Below are positions 49,640-62,190 of a stretch of 64,000 bases of DNA, in pieces. The DNA lies in assembly GCF_905220365.1 (NCBI RefSeq), contig NC_061154.1:11842001-11906000 (forward strand), written 5' to 3'. The notes beneath the pieces are model-generated. The model searched no databases and had not been told where the DNA came from. It saw nothing but the letters and a program-made list of their open reading frames with translations. The position numbers were made by a program, and so were the translations under genes. Numbering within the stretch: position 1 is the stretch's first letter; every line of letters starts with the position of its first letter. This DNA comes from Vanessa cardui. Taxonomy: Eukaryota > Arthropoda > Insecta > Lepidoptera > Nymphalidae.

Positions 49640-50041
49640 AACCACATTACGGAAGGTGACTCAAATATCCAAATAACCTATAAATAAAAGATTCGACCGA
49701 GTATCGCTAACGTGCTCCTCAGAATTGTTCCGTTCCCTCCCGTTCCGTTACTTTGTCATGGATCCTGTGCTCAGAACCTTACCAAACTTTCACCAAATTA
49801 CCCTTGAAGTATATATTTTATAATAAAAAAAGAATTATCAAAATTGGTTAACGTGATTTTCAGTTATTCACCTATTTGTCGCGCATATACATAATGCAAA
49901 TTTAAGTCTTATGTCGTTTTCACATGGATACCATCATCGGAAAAAAAAATAAAAAAAATGGGACCCCACGGGAAGGACTACCTTTCAAACAAAAAAAAAA
50001 TTATCAAAATCGGTCCACCCACTGAAAAGTTATGAGGTAAC

Positions 50042-50096
<55 letters not shown>

Positions 50097-50132
50097 GACG
50101 AATTGATAACCTCCTCCTTTTGGAAGTCGGTT
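49640..50132 (-). repeat. Dispersed repeat with an AACCGACTTC end and a 45-bp A tract
   Basis: Read on the minus strand it starts AACCGACTTCCAAAAGGAGG and continues TATCAATTCGTCTGTA, then a run of 45 T (50092-50048). I know this as a very abundant lepidopteran repeat. The AACCGACTTC word also occurs in the foldback arms at 48409-49004. The left limit is approximate. Confidence 0.6.
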
Positions 50133-50345
50133 GAAAAGTATAACACCTCGCCTCATTGCCTCCACTGGTGACATGGTGGTGGCTGGTTCGTTTTTTGCCC
50201 AGAGGATCGGACTTGCGATTCAACGGGAAAATGCTGCTAGCATTCTTGCCACAATTTCACGAGTTCAAGATTTATACAGTAACTAGTTTTAGATCATATT
50301 TTTATATATTTAAGCATTTAATGTTATTAATTCTTAGGTTAATAA
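50133..50345 (+). mobile_element. LINE 3' end, same family as 13800-14530
   Basis: AAAAGTATAACACCTCGCCT, then coding text for RGSDLRFNG-type sequence in one frame and IQRENAASILATI in another, match 14340-14520 closely. It abuts the AACCGACTTC repeat directly and is 5'-truncated. Confidence 0.7.
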
Positions 50346-51128
50346 AATGTATTACGTATTAAGCATGAAATGACTTTTTATTGTGTTACTTTAGTGTGTT
50401 ACTTTTACACTACTAGTGTGTTACAATTACAATTTTTCTTATAAGTCGTATATCATTGTCATTACGAATTGCAAGGCATGATAAAAAGGCGACGCAATGT
50501 TTTCATATCATTTTAGTAATAATGGTCACTACTAAAAATGCTTTCAACATTCATTATATTTAAACATGATTCCACAAACAAAAGAATAATACGTCATTTT
50601 CTATGTATGTGCAAGTAGGTTTCTGACAACAGCGTCAATAAGAAACGTGGGGTCCGAGCCAAATAGAATCGATGCGGTTTCAAATTCCAACCGATGTCAG
50701 TTAAGCCTGTTGGCGAAATAACATTTAATTTTAAACGCAAATATAAAAAAAAGAGATTGAAAAAAGAAAACAAAGCAATAAACATATTAACTAAAAAAAG
50801 TGTTCGATTTATTATTTAAAGGCGACCAGTTCTGCCAAAATGATGTAATTCGACCTAACTGGCCGAAATTTAGCATTTAAACAAATAATATGGATGCCAA
50901 TGTAAACATGATTTTGTAGAAAAACAATAAACAGGGAGCTGGTTCACTGACCGATACAGCAGCACGCTCTGCCAAAGTAAGCACCCCTTACCTTCCACAA
51001 TAACAATATATAGGTGATTATATTCGAACTGTTTACCGAATCCTCTATTTCAAAAGATATTCCTCGAAAATACTGTATCGTATTATTGTTAATTTCTATT
51101 TCGTTAATATGCTATTGTTCTTATTTAA

Positions 51129-51400
51129 CACTAGCTGTTCCCTTGATCTTGTACGCGTTTGAATTTAACGAACAATAATATTATTGTAGCCTAAGTTACT
51201 TCTTATTGTATTGGTTGTCTGCCAGTGAAAGTCCCATCAAAATCGGTGCAGCTATTCCAGAGATTAGCCGGAACAAACAGACAGACAGACGAAAATTGTT
51301 AATTTGGTATATGTACCGTGCATACATACATATGCATTGAGTAAAAAAGGGCTATTATATGTTACAAACAGACACTCCAATTTTATTATATGTATAAATT
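51129..51400 (+). repeat. Second copy of the 33553-33790 repeat
   Basis: It starts near ACTAGCTGTTCCC and has AGATTAGCCGGAACAAACAG, a CAGA microsatellite, TTGGTATATGTACCGTGCA and ACACTCCAATTTTATTATAT. It is longer at the 5' side than the other copy. Confidence 0.65.
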
Positions 51401-54400
51401 GACACTTGTAAGAATTATTGTTTTTAGATAATAAATTAATAATTGTCCTAAAATGAACGTTTATTTTATTGCAATAAATAGGTATAGGTTTATTATTTTT
51501 GTGCATTTAATTGTGGCGTATCTCCGCCAATTTATTGATGTTTTTTTTTTCATTTACTTACTAACCTTAAGTCTTAAAATTATTAACTGAAGTTACTTCA
51601 GTTCAATTCGAGATTCAGTAAAATACATTTCCATTCAGATAGAAATTTTATTTAAACTCTTTTCTTTTGATGATAGTGGGTGGTGGACGTCAATTGAAGA
51701 ATCCAACACTAAATGACAGTACGAACCCCTTGACGAACGTAGCCACCAGCTTAGAGAGACCTATACCTCTATAGAGTTATGGTACAAATAAGCCAGATTG
51801 TGGGATCATAAAAATTGGTAAGTATCCCAGCATTGTTGCGATGAAGCTCAGCTCCTTGAATCGCCACTTGTATTTTTTAGTTAGCATCGGAATGCGAGGT
51901 CTAAATCAACGCTGAAGTACCACAGGTACTCGATGTATCGAAATGATTACGATGATGACATTGCTTACTTTTTACCTCGCAGTGACGTGATGAACATTAT
52001 ATTATAACTCTTTTGTGCGTTTAAAATAAACCAGTTATTTATATTCTTATTTCCTCCTTACATTTATTTTTGGAAGTTAATGGAAACAAAGGATTATTTG
52101 AAAAGCTCTTTCCTTAAATATCTATATCGTAATAAAAATGTTTCATTCAGAAAGTACATTTAATGTACTATAACGTAATAATACGTAAATGTACTAGCTA
52201 CCTATACTATTATTAGTAATTGTGCTATTTTTATTATTATTAACATTTTAATAGTGACACGTTCACTTTTTGCCTAACATTTGCTCTATTCTCTTTATAC
52301 TCCTTCCAATAAAACTTTTGAAGTTAGCTAAAGAATTAAAATATAAATATTTACAACCATAATTTCGAAATGTAATAAACACTTAGTACTCGTTCGAATT
52401 TAAAATATGATTTGCGAAATATCTAGAATTTGTTTTATCACTATCTATTTAATTAGTTGCGTTGAATTTAGGTATGAAATGATTAATTATTATTTGCTGA
52501 TGTAAGTATAAATAGTAGAAATTACTTTAGACCTTAAGTTTCTGTTTAGTTGAAAGATAAAAAACCCAGCATTTTTCCAAAACAAGAATAAATAAAAATA
52601 TATAAAATAAAAACAACTTTAACTTTAATTATCTGTTGATAATATCGTTAATTTTTTAAATTGATTCAACGATTTGCAGCTAAAGCTCTCAAGAGTATCT
52701 ACTTGAGCTTTTTTTTGTTTAACGAATACTCGAATTAAAATAAGGACGTATTATAATTGACAAATAAAAAAGCATGCGGTTATGCTAAATACAAATAACC
52801 ATTTATTATGTAAATACATATGTACACACAATTAAGACAATTATCACAAAGTCATTAATTAAAATAATCTAAAATTTCCTTCACTACTTATTCATTTTAA
52901 ATATTTTCTTACAGCATAGAATAATAATATGAGAAGTTCAGTATTGAATTGAAGTACCTAAGTGAGTAAGATCTATAAAATAACCATTTAAGAATAGTGC
53001 AATACTTCGGACTTCTGGAATTATACGGAGTACATTTCAGAATAAGCCGTTATAACTTAAATTATTTGTTGTAGACACTGTTAAAATCCATACAGTATTC
53101 GGAATTCGAATATTTGCCTTCACGCGTAATACACCATGATAGTTCGATAGAGTTGCATTGCAAGTTCATTTAAAAACAAAAATATAAAAAATAATTAAAT
53201 TAATATTCTATATGTTTTCATACTTACATACAATATGGATGAATATTATTTTAATTTAATTTTACCTTTTTTTATTGGTATATTGTTATTGGAAAAATTT
53301 AGGCCAATAATTGCTTATGTTAAAAGATTTAATTATGTATCGTTTATTTTATATATACCGTACAAGGCGTTTAACTTTGGCTGATATGAGGTTTTAAATT
53401 TTAAAATAAAATGGATCGTACAAAATTTAATTGTAGTATAATATCATAATCATACCAAGTCTTATTTATATATAGGTAATCTGAACAAATAAAACTTGAT
53501 GCTATTTACGAAACTACCTATGTACTATAAATATTCAACGAACATAATTAAATTTATTAGATTATTAATAGTACCATAAAAATCAATAATACGTTTACGA
53601 ACGTTATTTAAGACTCACAATTAATAATTGAGTCTGGAACATATTATCGTTATATAATACAGCATAATTATACCTATATTATATATTTATGTTATGATTT
53701 CATACAATTAAATATAATATTATATGTGTTTGTATACTAACTCAATAAATACTAAGTAATGTTAAGAAGTAGGTACATTAAGATCAGTTATAGGTGAATA
53801 AAGAAAATGCTTTGTTATAAAAGATGTTCTATTTAATATAAATAAAACATAATTATCGAACGAAACACTTTATATCAGGTAAAATATTTTCGTATCAGCA
53901 TTTTTATATGAGATCGTTATACAAGCATTAGGTAATATATCTTAACATTAAAATGGATTAAAAATATAATTATATCTTGTTATTCTGAATCTAAGCGGTT
54001 TTCGACATCGGTATGAACTAATACTACTTTATAATTTAATTACAAATAACTACGATTTATTTCTGTTGTATAAGTACTTAACCATTTACATTCTAAGCAA
54101 AGTCTATAAATCGTTGTTTTAAACAATAATATGACGGGCCGTAAAACATCCTCAAGATAATTTTAGATCTGATGCAGTAGGCAAATATTAGTATGGTACC
54201 TAGATTATTTGCCGTCAATATCGGCTTCGTATTATACTCGAACGGAAAAGGAATGTAACTGTTATAAAAAGCTATGTCGATATAATAACTTTAAATTATT
54301 TTCAAGACTATATATAATATATTGTAAAATTCCTCATGCGATATTTATTAATTTATTAAATCGAGTGAGTTTCGCCGATAAATTTATATTAAAATTGTTT

Positions 54401-56640
54401 CAGATTTACAATCACCTTAATCCTACTGCGTTCATCAATTATTATCAATGTCTTCAAAAACTTGAAGTACTGTTGTTAAACTGAGACAAAAATCTTTTAT
54501 ACTGAAAACGATAAGATTTCATTTTTTATTAAATAACGATATATATTACGTCGTTTTAAATTAGAGAACAGAGTAATCACGTTTACCATAATATAAGTTG
54601 GTATGTGTTTGTATTCGGTATATAAAACAATTTCCTTCATTTTTCATGTGTTGATACACCTCGAAGGTCGCAGTACAATTCGTCGAAAAAAAAAAAACAT
54701 TACAAGCATTCAAGATCTTACATTAAACTAAAAATAGTTTCTTTAAGAACATCGTAATCAACGTGTAATTATTCTTACCTTAAAATGTAATTAACCACTA
54801 ACTACCAACATAAAGACTAGAAAAAGATAGTTCTTAATTACATCTATAAGGTTCTATATCGCTAACTTAATTGTATTTAACAATATTTAGTCGTATGTAC
54901 ATTGAAGATAATGAATATGATTAAATTAATTTCGTGTAGTCTTTCACTCAAATGGATAAGATACACGATTAGAAGATCTTTATCAATACTTACTCGATGG
55001 GTAAAAGCAGAGCTGTCATTGAACTTTATAATTATATTTATAACAAAATTACATTACGATATCTAAATATTGTGTGTAATATAAAAATATATTACAACAC
55101 GTTGTTAATAAGGTTCTATGATAGCACTATCGATTCATTAAGTATATTATTATATTAAGTATATTAAGGTTTCTAAGTGTGTATATCTAGTGATAATATT
55201 GAAACAAACGGTAGGACTACTTTTTATAATACGTACTAGTGTTCGAAATTCACTAGTGTCACTTATTACCTATTGTCAATAGGCATTACATCAAACACTT
55301 CCCTGCTCTTCGCCTCCCGCTGTCTTCAAACCGTTCTACCTGGGACAATAATAATAAATAAATGAATTTGTGATCGTTTGATCAATCATCATTTTATGAA
55401 TTATTTCATTAAATACATAACATGTGGGTAATATCGAACATTATTTCAAAACTGTTTAAACTTTTAATCGTCGAATGGTTAAGGAATTCACGTGGAGTTT
55501 GTTTTAATGTTTCTACGATTAATATGAATACCAATTATTTAATGAGACCGTTAGGAAAAAAAGATATGAAAATAATTTTTTACAAAAAAATTAATAAACC
55601 TTTCGAAGTTATTTTTGACTAATACTATTTATCTTATACTAATGTTAGAAATAGATATAGGTGGACTAAGATGTCACACCTCCCCATTTTCAATCATATG
55701 TACTTATATAACAAATTATTTACTTACTACCTCAGATATTATAATAAAATATATTTTATTTAGAGTTAGATTTGGCAATATCTAAATAACAATCAGATAG
55801 TTTGGGTATAAATCTATTCACTAACATCTCGACTCGACTCTACGATACCTCTCTACGTTAAATTAACTGCGTTTTAATAAAAATGAATTTACTATTTTAA
55901 CAAATATAATCTATTTTATTTTCGCTTATTTTATTTTATTGTTTTTACGAGCGTCAGTGAAGGGGAATTCCGTGAGTATTTAGATCAAAGGAAGTCATTT
56001 TTTATTGGTGAATAAATAATAATACTGACACGAAAAAAGTTTTCCAATTAAATTAAGACTATGTACTATTTCTACCATTAAATTTATTTAATTAGAAACT
56101 AATATCAATAAATAAACATAGATATATATGTAGTAACTTAGGAATAAAATGAAAACGTACGTTAACATAAGTTCTATAGGTAACTAGGTATCTCCAATAA
56201 GTTTATGTAATCCCTAATGAATGTGACGTGGAATTATTTTTAAGATCATCTTTTCCTTAGAAATGTTAGTTGAATATTTTAGAAATACCAGAAATGTAAA
56301 TGTTTGACGATACATTTTTTCATCGACAGGATTCTACGCACTTGGTCACCAGATGGTCAGTAATGTTATTCTTCGATGCACAAAAGATAAAAGCGGATTA
56401 ATGGACACCCAAAAACATTAAAACAAACTCCTATTGAATGAGAAATAATTATCTAGTATTTCTTTTAAACATGAAATTTTTAGTTTTTAATCTAAAGATA
56501 AAAATATTTACTTTAACTAACATAATATTTATATTAAACAAAAATTACAAGTATAGATTTATTTATGTTCATTCATTTGTTATGTAAGTAAACATTTAAA
56601 CCGTGGAGACAAAATATCTCAACGGTTTCTTAAGATTTTA
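51401..56640. other. 5 kb of AT-rich DNA, no gene supported
   Basis: No coding stretch with splice context and no clear repeat is seen. Open frames at 54209-54484 and 55422-55622 are Ile/Asn/Tyr-rich and match AT-driven chance. It forms the 3'-side flank of the FoxC gene. Confidence 0.4.
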
Positions 56641-56653
56641 AGAAATTTTCGTA

Positions 56654-56682
56654 TGCTCGTAATGCCATACGCATTACGAGCA
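56654..56682. repeat. Perfect 12-bp hairpin, 5-nt loop
   Basis: TGCTCGTAATGC, loop CATAC, then GCATTACGAGCA. It sits about 500 bp downstream of the FoxC stop codon, at the start of the GC-rich island. It could lie in the 3' UTR or be a terminator-like RNA structure; not shown. Confidence 0.75.
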
Positions 56683-57167
56683 CGTTCGTGGAGTACCAAA
56701 CAGTTCACATGTTGTCAAGCAATGTCGGGGGCTTCACGACACAAACCCTCAGCAGTGGAACGGCGCACCTCGGCGCTGCACGGACAGTCACGCCACTACT
56801 CATTGTTACGGGCAATTTTAAACACATGTGAAGTTTCGACATACCTATAGGTGTGAACGGAGCGGGAGGCGGCAGGGTCGGCCGCCGATCTGTAAACAGT
56901 GGTTATCGACGCGCCGCCACTTGGCTTCACGGCATCTCCGGCTACAGCGCTATATTTATCCGCTCTGGAACTGACGCGTACGGCTAAATCCGTTCGGCGC
57001 CGTGTGATGCCGGCCTCCTGCAACCACAACCACGTCACGAAACTACCCGACGCTTACCCCGCGGCCGCTGGGGTTGAAGTCGAACGCAACTCGCACAGCG
57101 TTATTCGCGACGCCTAAGCTAAACGGTTTAAAAACATTCGCAAGGCGCTTGCAGTACAAATAATGTT

Positions 57168-57177
57168 TGTCTTACCT
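57168..57177 (-). other. Consensus 5' splice site just after the FoxC stop
   Basis: On the minus strand CAG/GTAAGACA starts its intron at 57175, 14 nt after the FoxC stop codon. It matches the 5' splice consensus. FoxC genes are usually intronless, so this predicts a 3' UTR intron or is a chance match. Confidence 0.4.
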
Positions 57178-57189
57178 GAGGGCAATATC

Positions 57190-58200
57190 TCAGTAGGATT
57201 TATGAGCTGATGCGGGTGCAGCGGCAACACATGCTTGATGATGGTAGTAGGAGGGGGCCGGCGTACGGTAGTGGTGATGAGGCGGTGGTGATGCGCGGTA
57301 GGCATCGGGAACGGGTGAGCCTCCTCGGAATCCTGCCAACTGACAACTTGGTGGCTCAAAAAGATCACGAAAAGCCGGTGGCAGTTGCTCAGCTGGTGGT
57401 TCAGGCGCAGCATACCAGCCAGTTGTAGCTGCTCGAAACTCCTCAGCAGCAAGTGAATACGGCTGGGGCGAGCAGTAAACTGCTGATGGGGGTAAACGGG
57501 GTTCACTGAACTCGTCCATGGGCTCTACTAGTTTATCGTATCTCGAGCAATCTGAGCCTGGTTCTCTTTTGGGTCTACATTCAAATATACGAGGCTTTAC
57601 ATCTGGCTTGACGTCGCGTGCTTGCCCCAAGGCGTCCGCGCTGCTGAGCGCCTCCTGTGCAGCCAGGGCTTCCTGCGCTTGTTGCAGTTGTTGCTGGCGC
57701 TTTAGAGCTTCTTCTTTTTCTTTCAGAGCATCTTTTTTCTTAAAGCGACGCCGCCGTCTTAAGTATGATCCGTTGTCGAACATGTTATATGAATCAGGAT
57801 CCAAAGTCCAGTAGCTCCCTTTGCCTGGTTTCTTATCGTCTCTTGCCACTTTAACAAAGCATTCATTGAGACTCAGGTTGTGTCTTATTGAGTTTTGCCA
57901 CCCCTGTTTGTTCTCTCTGTAGTATGGGAAACGTTCCATTATGAACTGATAAATACCGTTAAGCGTAATTCGGCGGTCAGGGGCATTTTGTATCGCCATA
58001 GCAATAAGGGCAATGTAAGAATATGGTGGTTTGACCATATCTTTAGGAGTTCCGACATGTTGTTGGTGAGGATGAAGATAGGGCGGCCCATAGCCATATC
58101 GATACTGTTCATAGGCATATGGTGTCACTCCAGCAGAGTAGCCTCCCGTGGCTCCGCTGCGGTACGCATAATGGCTCTGTTCACCGAACAACGCGTGCAT
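57190..58200 (-). CDS. croc: Forkhead transcription factor, FoxC / crocodile
   Basis: A FoxC-class DNA-binding transcription factor; Drosophila crocodile works in head and mesoderm patterning. The 336-residue protein starts MHALFGEQSHYAY. The forkhead domain spans about residues 54-150 (KDMVKPPYSYIALIAMAIQN; recognition helix WQNSIRHNLSLNECFVKVAR; wing GKGSYWTLDPDSYNMFDNGS). A basic nuclear-localisation stretch (RRRRRFKKK) follows, then a Glu/Gln-rich coiled-like segment (residues 157-185) and a Pro/Tyr/His-rich tail ending AHKSY. It is one uninterrupted exon, as usual for FoxC. The start matches the conserved MH.LF N-terminus. It is shorter than Drosophila croc (about 500 residues), mostly in the C-terminal region. 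It lies in a GC-rich island with no gene close by on either side. Confidence 0.96.
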   Translation of the reverse strand: MHALFGEQSHYAYRSGATGGYSAGVTPYAYEQYRYGYGPPYLHPHQQHVGTPKDMVKPPYSYIALIAMAIQNAPDRRITLNGIYQFIMERFPYYRENKQGWQNSIRHNLSLNECFVKVARDDKKPGKGSYWTLDPDSYNMFDNGSYLRRRRRFKKKDALKEKEEALKRQQQLQQAQEALAAQEALSSADALGQARDVKPDVKPRIFECRPKREPGSDCSRYDKLVEPMDEFSEPRLPPSAVYCSPQPYSLAAEEFRAATTGWYAAPEPPAEQLPPAFRDLFEPPSCQLAGFRGGSPVPDAYRASPPPHHHYRTPAPSYYHHQACVAAAPASAHKSY

Positions 58201-58560
58201 CGTGATGAGTTACGTTCACTGGCACAACATGATAAAACCCGACCGCGATACCTCGACGCGCTACTCCTCCGGCAACAAAACGATGACTGACTGATTTTGT
58301 TTAGATTCACAACAAGGCTCGTTTACATAGCGGGCGCTAAACGAGAGGCGAATGAGCGGAATTGTGGGCGACACCGGTTGATGCGTTACGTCGCAGCGAG
58401 AACCGCCCACTACAATATATCGTTTGTCTCGTTTCGGCGGCTGACTGAGAACTATACCCCTCTCATTCTGATCAGAGCCAGGATGTATCAGGTGGGAGGC
58501 TAAGCGAAGTGGGTGTGGCTTAGGGCGGCACCCGACCCGAATTTAAAGGCACTTCTGAAT
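58201..58560 (-). promoter_or_regulatory. FoxC upstream region, GC-rich
   Basis: The GC-rich island continues about 360 bp upstream of the start codon. An Inr-like TCAGTCAGTC (complement of 58286-58295) lies about 90 bp before the ATG. Near it are TAAACAAA and GTAAACG, which resemble forkhead sites, and CCACACCCACTT (complement of 58508-58519), a CACCC box. These are word matches only. Confidence 0.4.
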
Positions 58561-60533
58561 GTATATCTCCCTTGCGTCCCTAGCTCTTAAAGCCCTTTGT
58601 TCGGCGCGATTGACAATTATTCTTGCTGCCACAATTCAGCAGAACTTGAACACTTGTTACAATTCCACATTTATGGAGTAAGGAGGTAAATATTTTTTTT
58701 ATTAGTTTAATGAATACGTTTTAAAATTTGATGTATTATATACGTAGGTACGAATTCTGTTATTACATACATAAAACAAGAAAAGTTCAATAAAGTTTCA
58801 TTTATAACAAAGCTGCATTATGATATAAGGAGGTAACATTAGATATCAATTGTAAGAGATTTATGAGAAATTTGGAATACTAGGTAGGTATGTCTTCTAC
58901 CCATAATAACTAAAAAACAAATTAACTAACTAAAAAACACTTAATACAACCATACCTACATAGTTTTGTGTTATTTTTATTCTAAATTAATAGTAACACA
59001 ATTTCCATATTTTAAACAACACAACAAATATAGGTATTATATTTAAAAGCTATCTAAGTAAGTAGGTATTTTATACTTGGGGGGCAACTAAGTTTATAGG
59101 TAGTTGTATTTATTAGTTAATAGATTTAACTGAAACAATTTATAGAAATAAAAAAAGAATTTCGTAAAGCTTCCTACTTGTGGGTACCTACTTATAATAC
59201 GACAGATGATACGATACGATAAGTGAACGATGATTAAAACGTTGCAAATGTAGGTACCGTGATAAATGTTACTTATAGGTAAGTGAATCCTACAGATAAG
59301 CCTTCAAGAGTGTTTAATAAATAGTAAGTACCAATACATTTATCATACCCAGGTTTAAATAAATAGGTACATTATTAAAAATAAATATAACAACTCATAT
59401 ACTTATTAAGTAGTTATATTATCTATAGTATAACGTATATTTAATCTTAAGGATTATAAAATTGTTCTTATTATAGTATACTTGTTGGTTTCATCTCTTG
59501 ATAGTCTTAATTAACTTTTTATTTTACGGAGGATCTACCTACTTACTTAATATAGTATTTAGCCAGCTACAAGACTAAATACATACACAAACTTAATCTA
59601 TAATCAATTTACTTATAAGTGTTTATAATAAAATAACAAACAATAAGTTTAATGCAGTAAATTATTTTTACCAAACTCTATACCTACTAGTAACACCAAA
59701 TACGTTGATTCCATGTACCGGCGCCCGATGTTTTTGCAGGACTATCAAATGTTTGTCGGTTACGGAAAATCAGTATTGCCACTTAAAAAATTAATTACCA
59801 ACCAAATTATTGTTATCAACGTCAAAATAATGCAAGTAGCTCTTTCAAAAAGTGGCTCCCTAGTGCTACTTCTTCTCTACGTAATACTACTCTTGTTAAA
59901 TTAGAAGCTCTTCCTATAGGTGACTACCTAATATAAGTAAGTAGATACACATATTTAAATGCCTATTATAATAAGACACATGTGATGCTTGTTATCGAAT
60001 GAGAAAGCCTTAAATATATCTTAATCATCAATAGGTATGATAATAACATAATTCAGAAATAAAAAAAAATGTTGATTTAATTAAATTAAAAATTAAATAT
60101 TTTCTAAAATTAAATAGAACCATATATAGCATGAAGACTGAATTTCTATTCAGGAAAAAAAAGTTAATACAATTTTTTTGAGTACTTTTTTTTTTAAGTA
60201 AGTAGGTACCTAAGGTCGATTTTGTTAATACTCAGGTATATTTGGCAAGACTATATGGTTGGCCGCTATATGTATGCTGTCTAAGTCTATCGTTTATTAA
60301 TAGATATATTTTTCTAACTTGACTTCTTTCGTGTCAATTCAATAATTTCTTTTTTATGAATACATTTAGGTATAATAGATTCAATCAAATCAAAGCTCAG
60401 AAACCTTTTTCACCTGCTTAAGTGCTCTAGATATATGTAGGTATCTTCATATCTCTCTAAGGTTTGTTCAGCATCCCTGACCTAAGTGTAATGTCTGTTT
60501 TTGTAAATATCACAATAAGTTTATTTACTTTTA
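58561..60533. other. AT-rich DNA, no gene seen
   Basis: It is rich in GTAGGTACCTAC-like words typical of these genomes. No ORF or named repeat is found. Confidence 0.4.
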
Positions 60534-60633
60534 AACAATGTTATAACACACAACCAGCTCTGTTTAAAATGATGAAAGTAATAAGTCTCAATTTTTTATT
60601 TATTTTTCTGTAAATTGTACAATAAAAATGCGA
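60534..60633. repeat. Direct repeat, left copy (100 bp)
   Basis: It matches 60979-61078 over 100 bp with a single mismatch (TTGTAC against TTGAAC) and no gap. The 345 bp between the copies is not repeated. Confidence 0.9.
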
Positions 60634-60759
60634 TCGTATTTTCATATACTTAATTAAATATTTTTATAAGCATCATGGTGTGCGTTATTTGCTAAGGTCA
60701 TACGCAGGAGCGTACAATATACATATAAATAGAAAATAATAATATATGACTTAACTGAA

Positions 60760-60933
60760 CTAAATAATTATATATAACTTAACTGAATAAATAATTCTCC
60801 AACCAAAGAGGTTGGCCTCAAACAAGTGATAGGCAGCAAGGAATTCTCTCGACTTTTCACTTCCTCCCGAGTCCCCTATTCCATCCAGTGACACGTGCTC
60901 TAAATATCCTAGGATATCACCCACACTGGTTAC
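60760..60933 (-). CDS. Possible orphan coding exon, unrecognised
   Basis: After an acceptor (ATCATTTGTAG) the minus strand reads VTSVGDILGYLEHVSLDGIG, then DSGGSEKSREFLAAYHLFEA and NLFGWRII. It then runs into AT-rich sequence and stops at 60762-60760. The first 48 codons have coding composition in a region otherwise AT-rich. It could be a last exon whose upstream exons lie right of the window, or a piece of an old gene or transposon. It lies between the two 100-bp direct repeats. Confidence 0.4.
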   Translation of the reverse strand, partial: VTSVGDILGYLEHVSLDGIGDSGGSEKSREFLAAYHLFEANLFGWRIIYSVKLYIII

Positions 60934-60978
60934 CTACAAATGATTTAATTTCCTAGATTCTCTGCAACTAGGTATAAC

Positions 60979-61078
60979 AACAATGTTATAACACACAACC
61001 AGCTCTGTTTAAAATGATGAAAGTAATAAGTCTCAATTTTTTATTTATTTTTCTGTAAATTGAACAATAAAAATGCGA
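60979..61078. repeat. Direct repeat, right copy (100 bp)
   Basis: Same as 60534-60633 with one mismatch. The high identity means the duplication is recent. Confidence 0.9.
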
Positions 61079-61747
61079 AATAAAATAAATGTACAATAAA
61101 ATGAAAAATATTATTTGCCGAAAATAATAAAATTAAAATAACTTGGCCAAATGTTTGACTTGAATCGATAAAACACTAATATTTATTTAGACCAGCAAGC
61201 GAACAAAAATCCAATATTTATGCCATTCTTAACATGAGCTGTGCTGTATATGTACCTACTGTTATTAAATTCACAATATCACTGCAAACCTAATAATTCT
61301 GTCAAAGTTCCTTTTCTCTCATTTTGACTATAAGCCTTCGAGCCCAATTTCCAGATTTACTTGACTACGCTCTTTAACTAAGTACGTAGGTATGTTTATT
61401 AAGCAAAACATACATGTTTATTATATGGTAGGCACCAACACTTAGTGCTTGACATAATTATGTATATACATATGTAGACTGATAATATCTGAAGTAGGTA
61501 TATCTATAAATATATATTTAATGACATATAAAATATTTTATGAAAGCAGTCTAGAAAGTTGGCCACATAACAGTAAATAGTCATCCAAAGGCACTGAAAG
61601 CAGAATTACTTTTGCTCTTTTGGACAAACTTATATCATAAACCACCTCCGAGAATAAGGTCTATTTAATTCTGTACACCGTGAAGTCAAACCACAGACGC
61701 CTTACAAATCATACTACGTCATGGCTACATACCTAAAGCCGAGCTCG

Positions 61748-62035
61748 AGTCAAGATAGCTCAGTGGCTAGAGCACGTGAATACGAATACATATCCGGGCA
61801 AGTACCACTGTAAAGTAAAAAAGTACCACTGACTTTACATAATTTGTGTTTATACCTCATTTCATAGTCGGTGATTAAAGAAGATGCTGAAGCTTAACAT
61901 GCATGTCTTAACCTCTTACAATCATAAATTTTGACAACAGAATCCACCAAACTACATTAGGATAGCTTGAAGGGATAAGTTCTAAATCATTATCCCCTAG
62001 AAAAAAGGCCACTTTAGAAGTAGCCTGAAGAAGAT
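61748..62035 (+). mobile_element. Diverged tRNA-derived SINE
   Basis: It has a plus-strand box A (TAGCTCAGTGG, 61756-61766) followed by SINE body words in order (ATAATTTGTGTTTATA, TAGTCGGTGATTAAAG, AACATGCATGTC). It is older than the other copies and lacks a clear tail. Confidence 0.6.
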
Positions 62036-62190
62036 GAGAACTCGCTGATTTTTCGGCTGCTACTGTACTTTAACTTGAATTATAAATAGAATATATTTTA
62101 ATTGTTAATTTAAGATATTGACGCACCGTCAAATATATTATCATCCATTGTATTTCACAACATGTTTTTTTTGAAACTATAAATCCTTGA

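Noticed and set aside
54209..54484. 91-codon plus-strand ORF
   Set aside because: Ile/Asn/Tyr-rich and without any conserved pattern; surrounded by featureless AT-rich DNA.
57114..57506. 130-codon minus-strand ORF overlapping FoxC
   Set aside because: It is a second frame of the FoxC C-terminal coding region; the His/Pro runs come from the other frame.
57518..58290. Several plus-strand ORFs opposite the FoxC gene
   Set aside because: They are antisense shadows of the GC-rich forkhead coding sequence.
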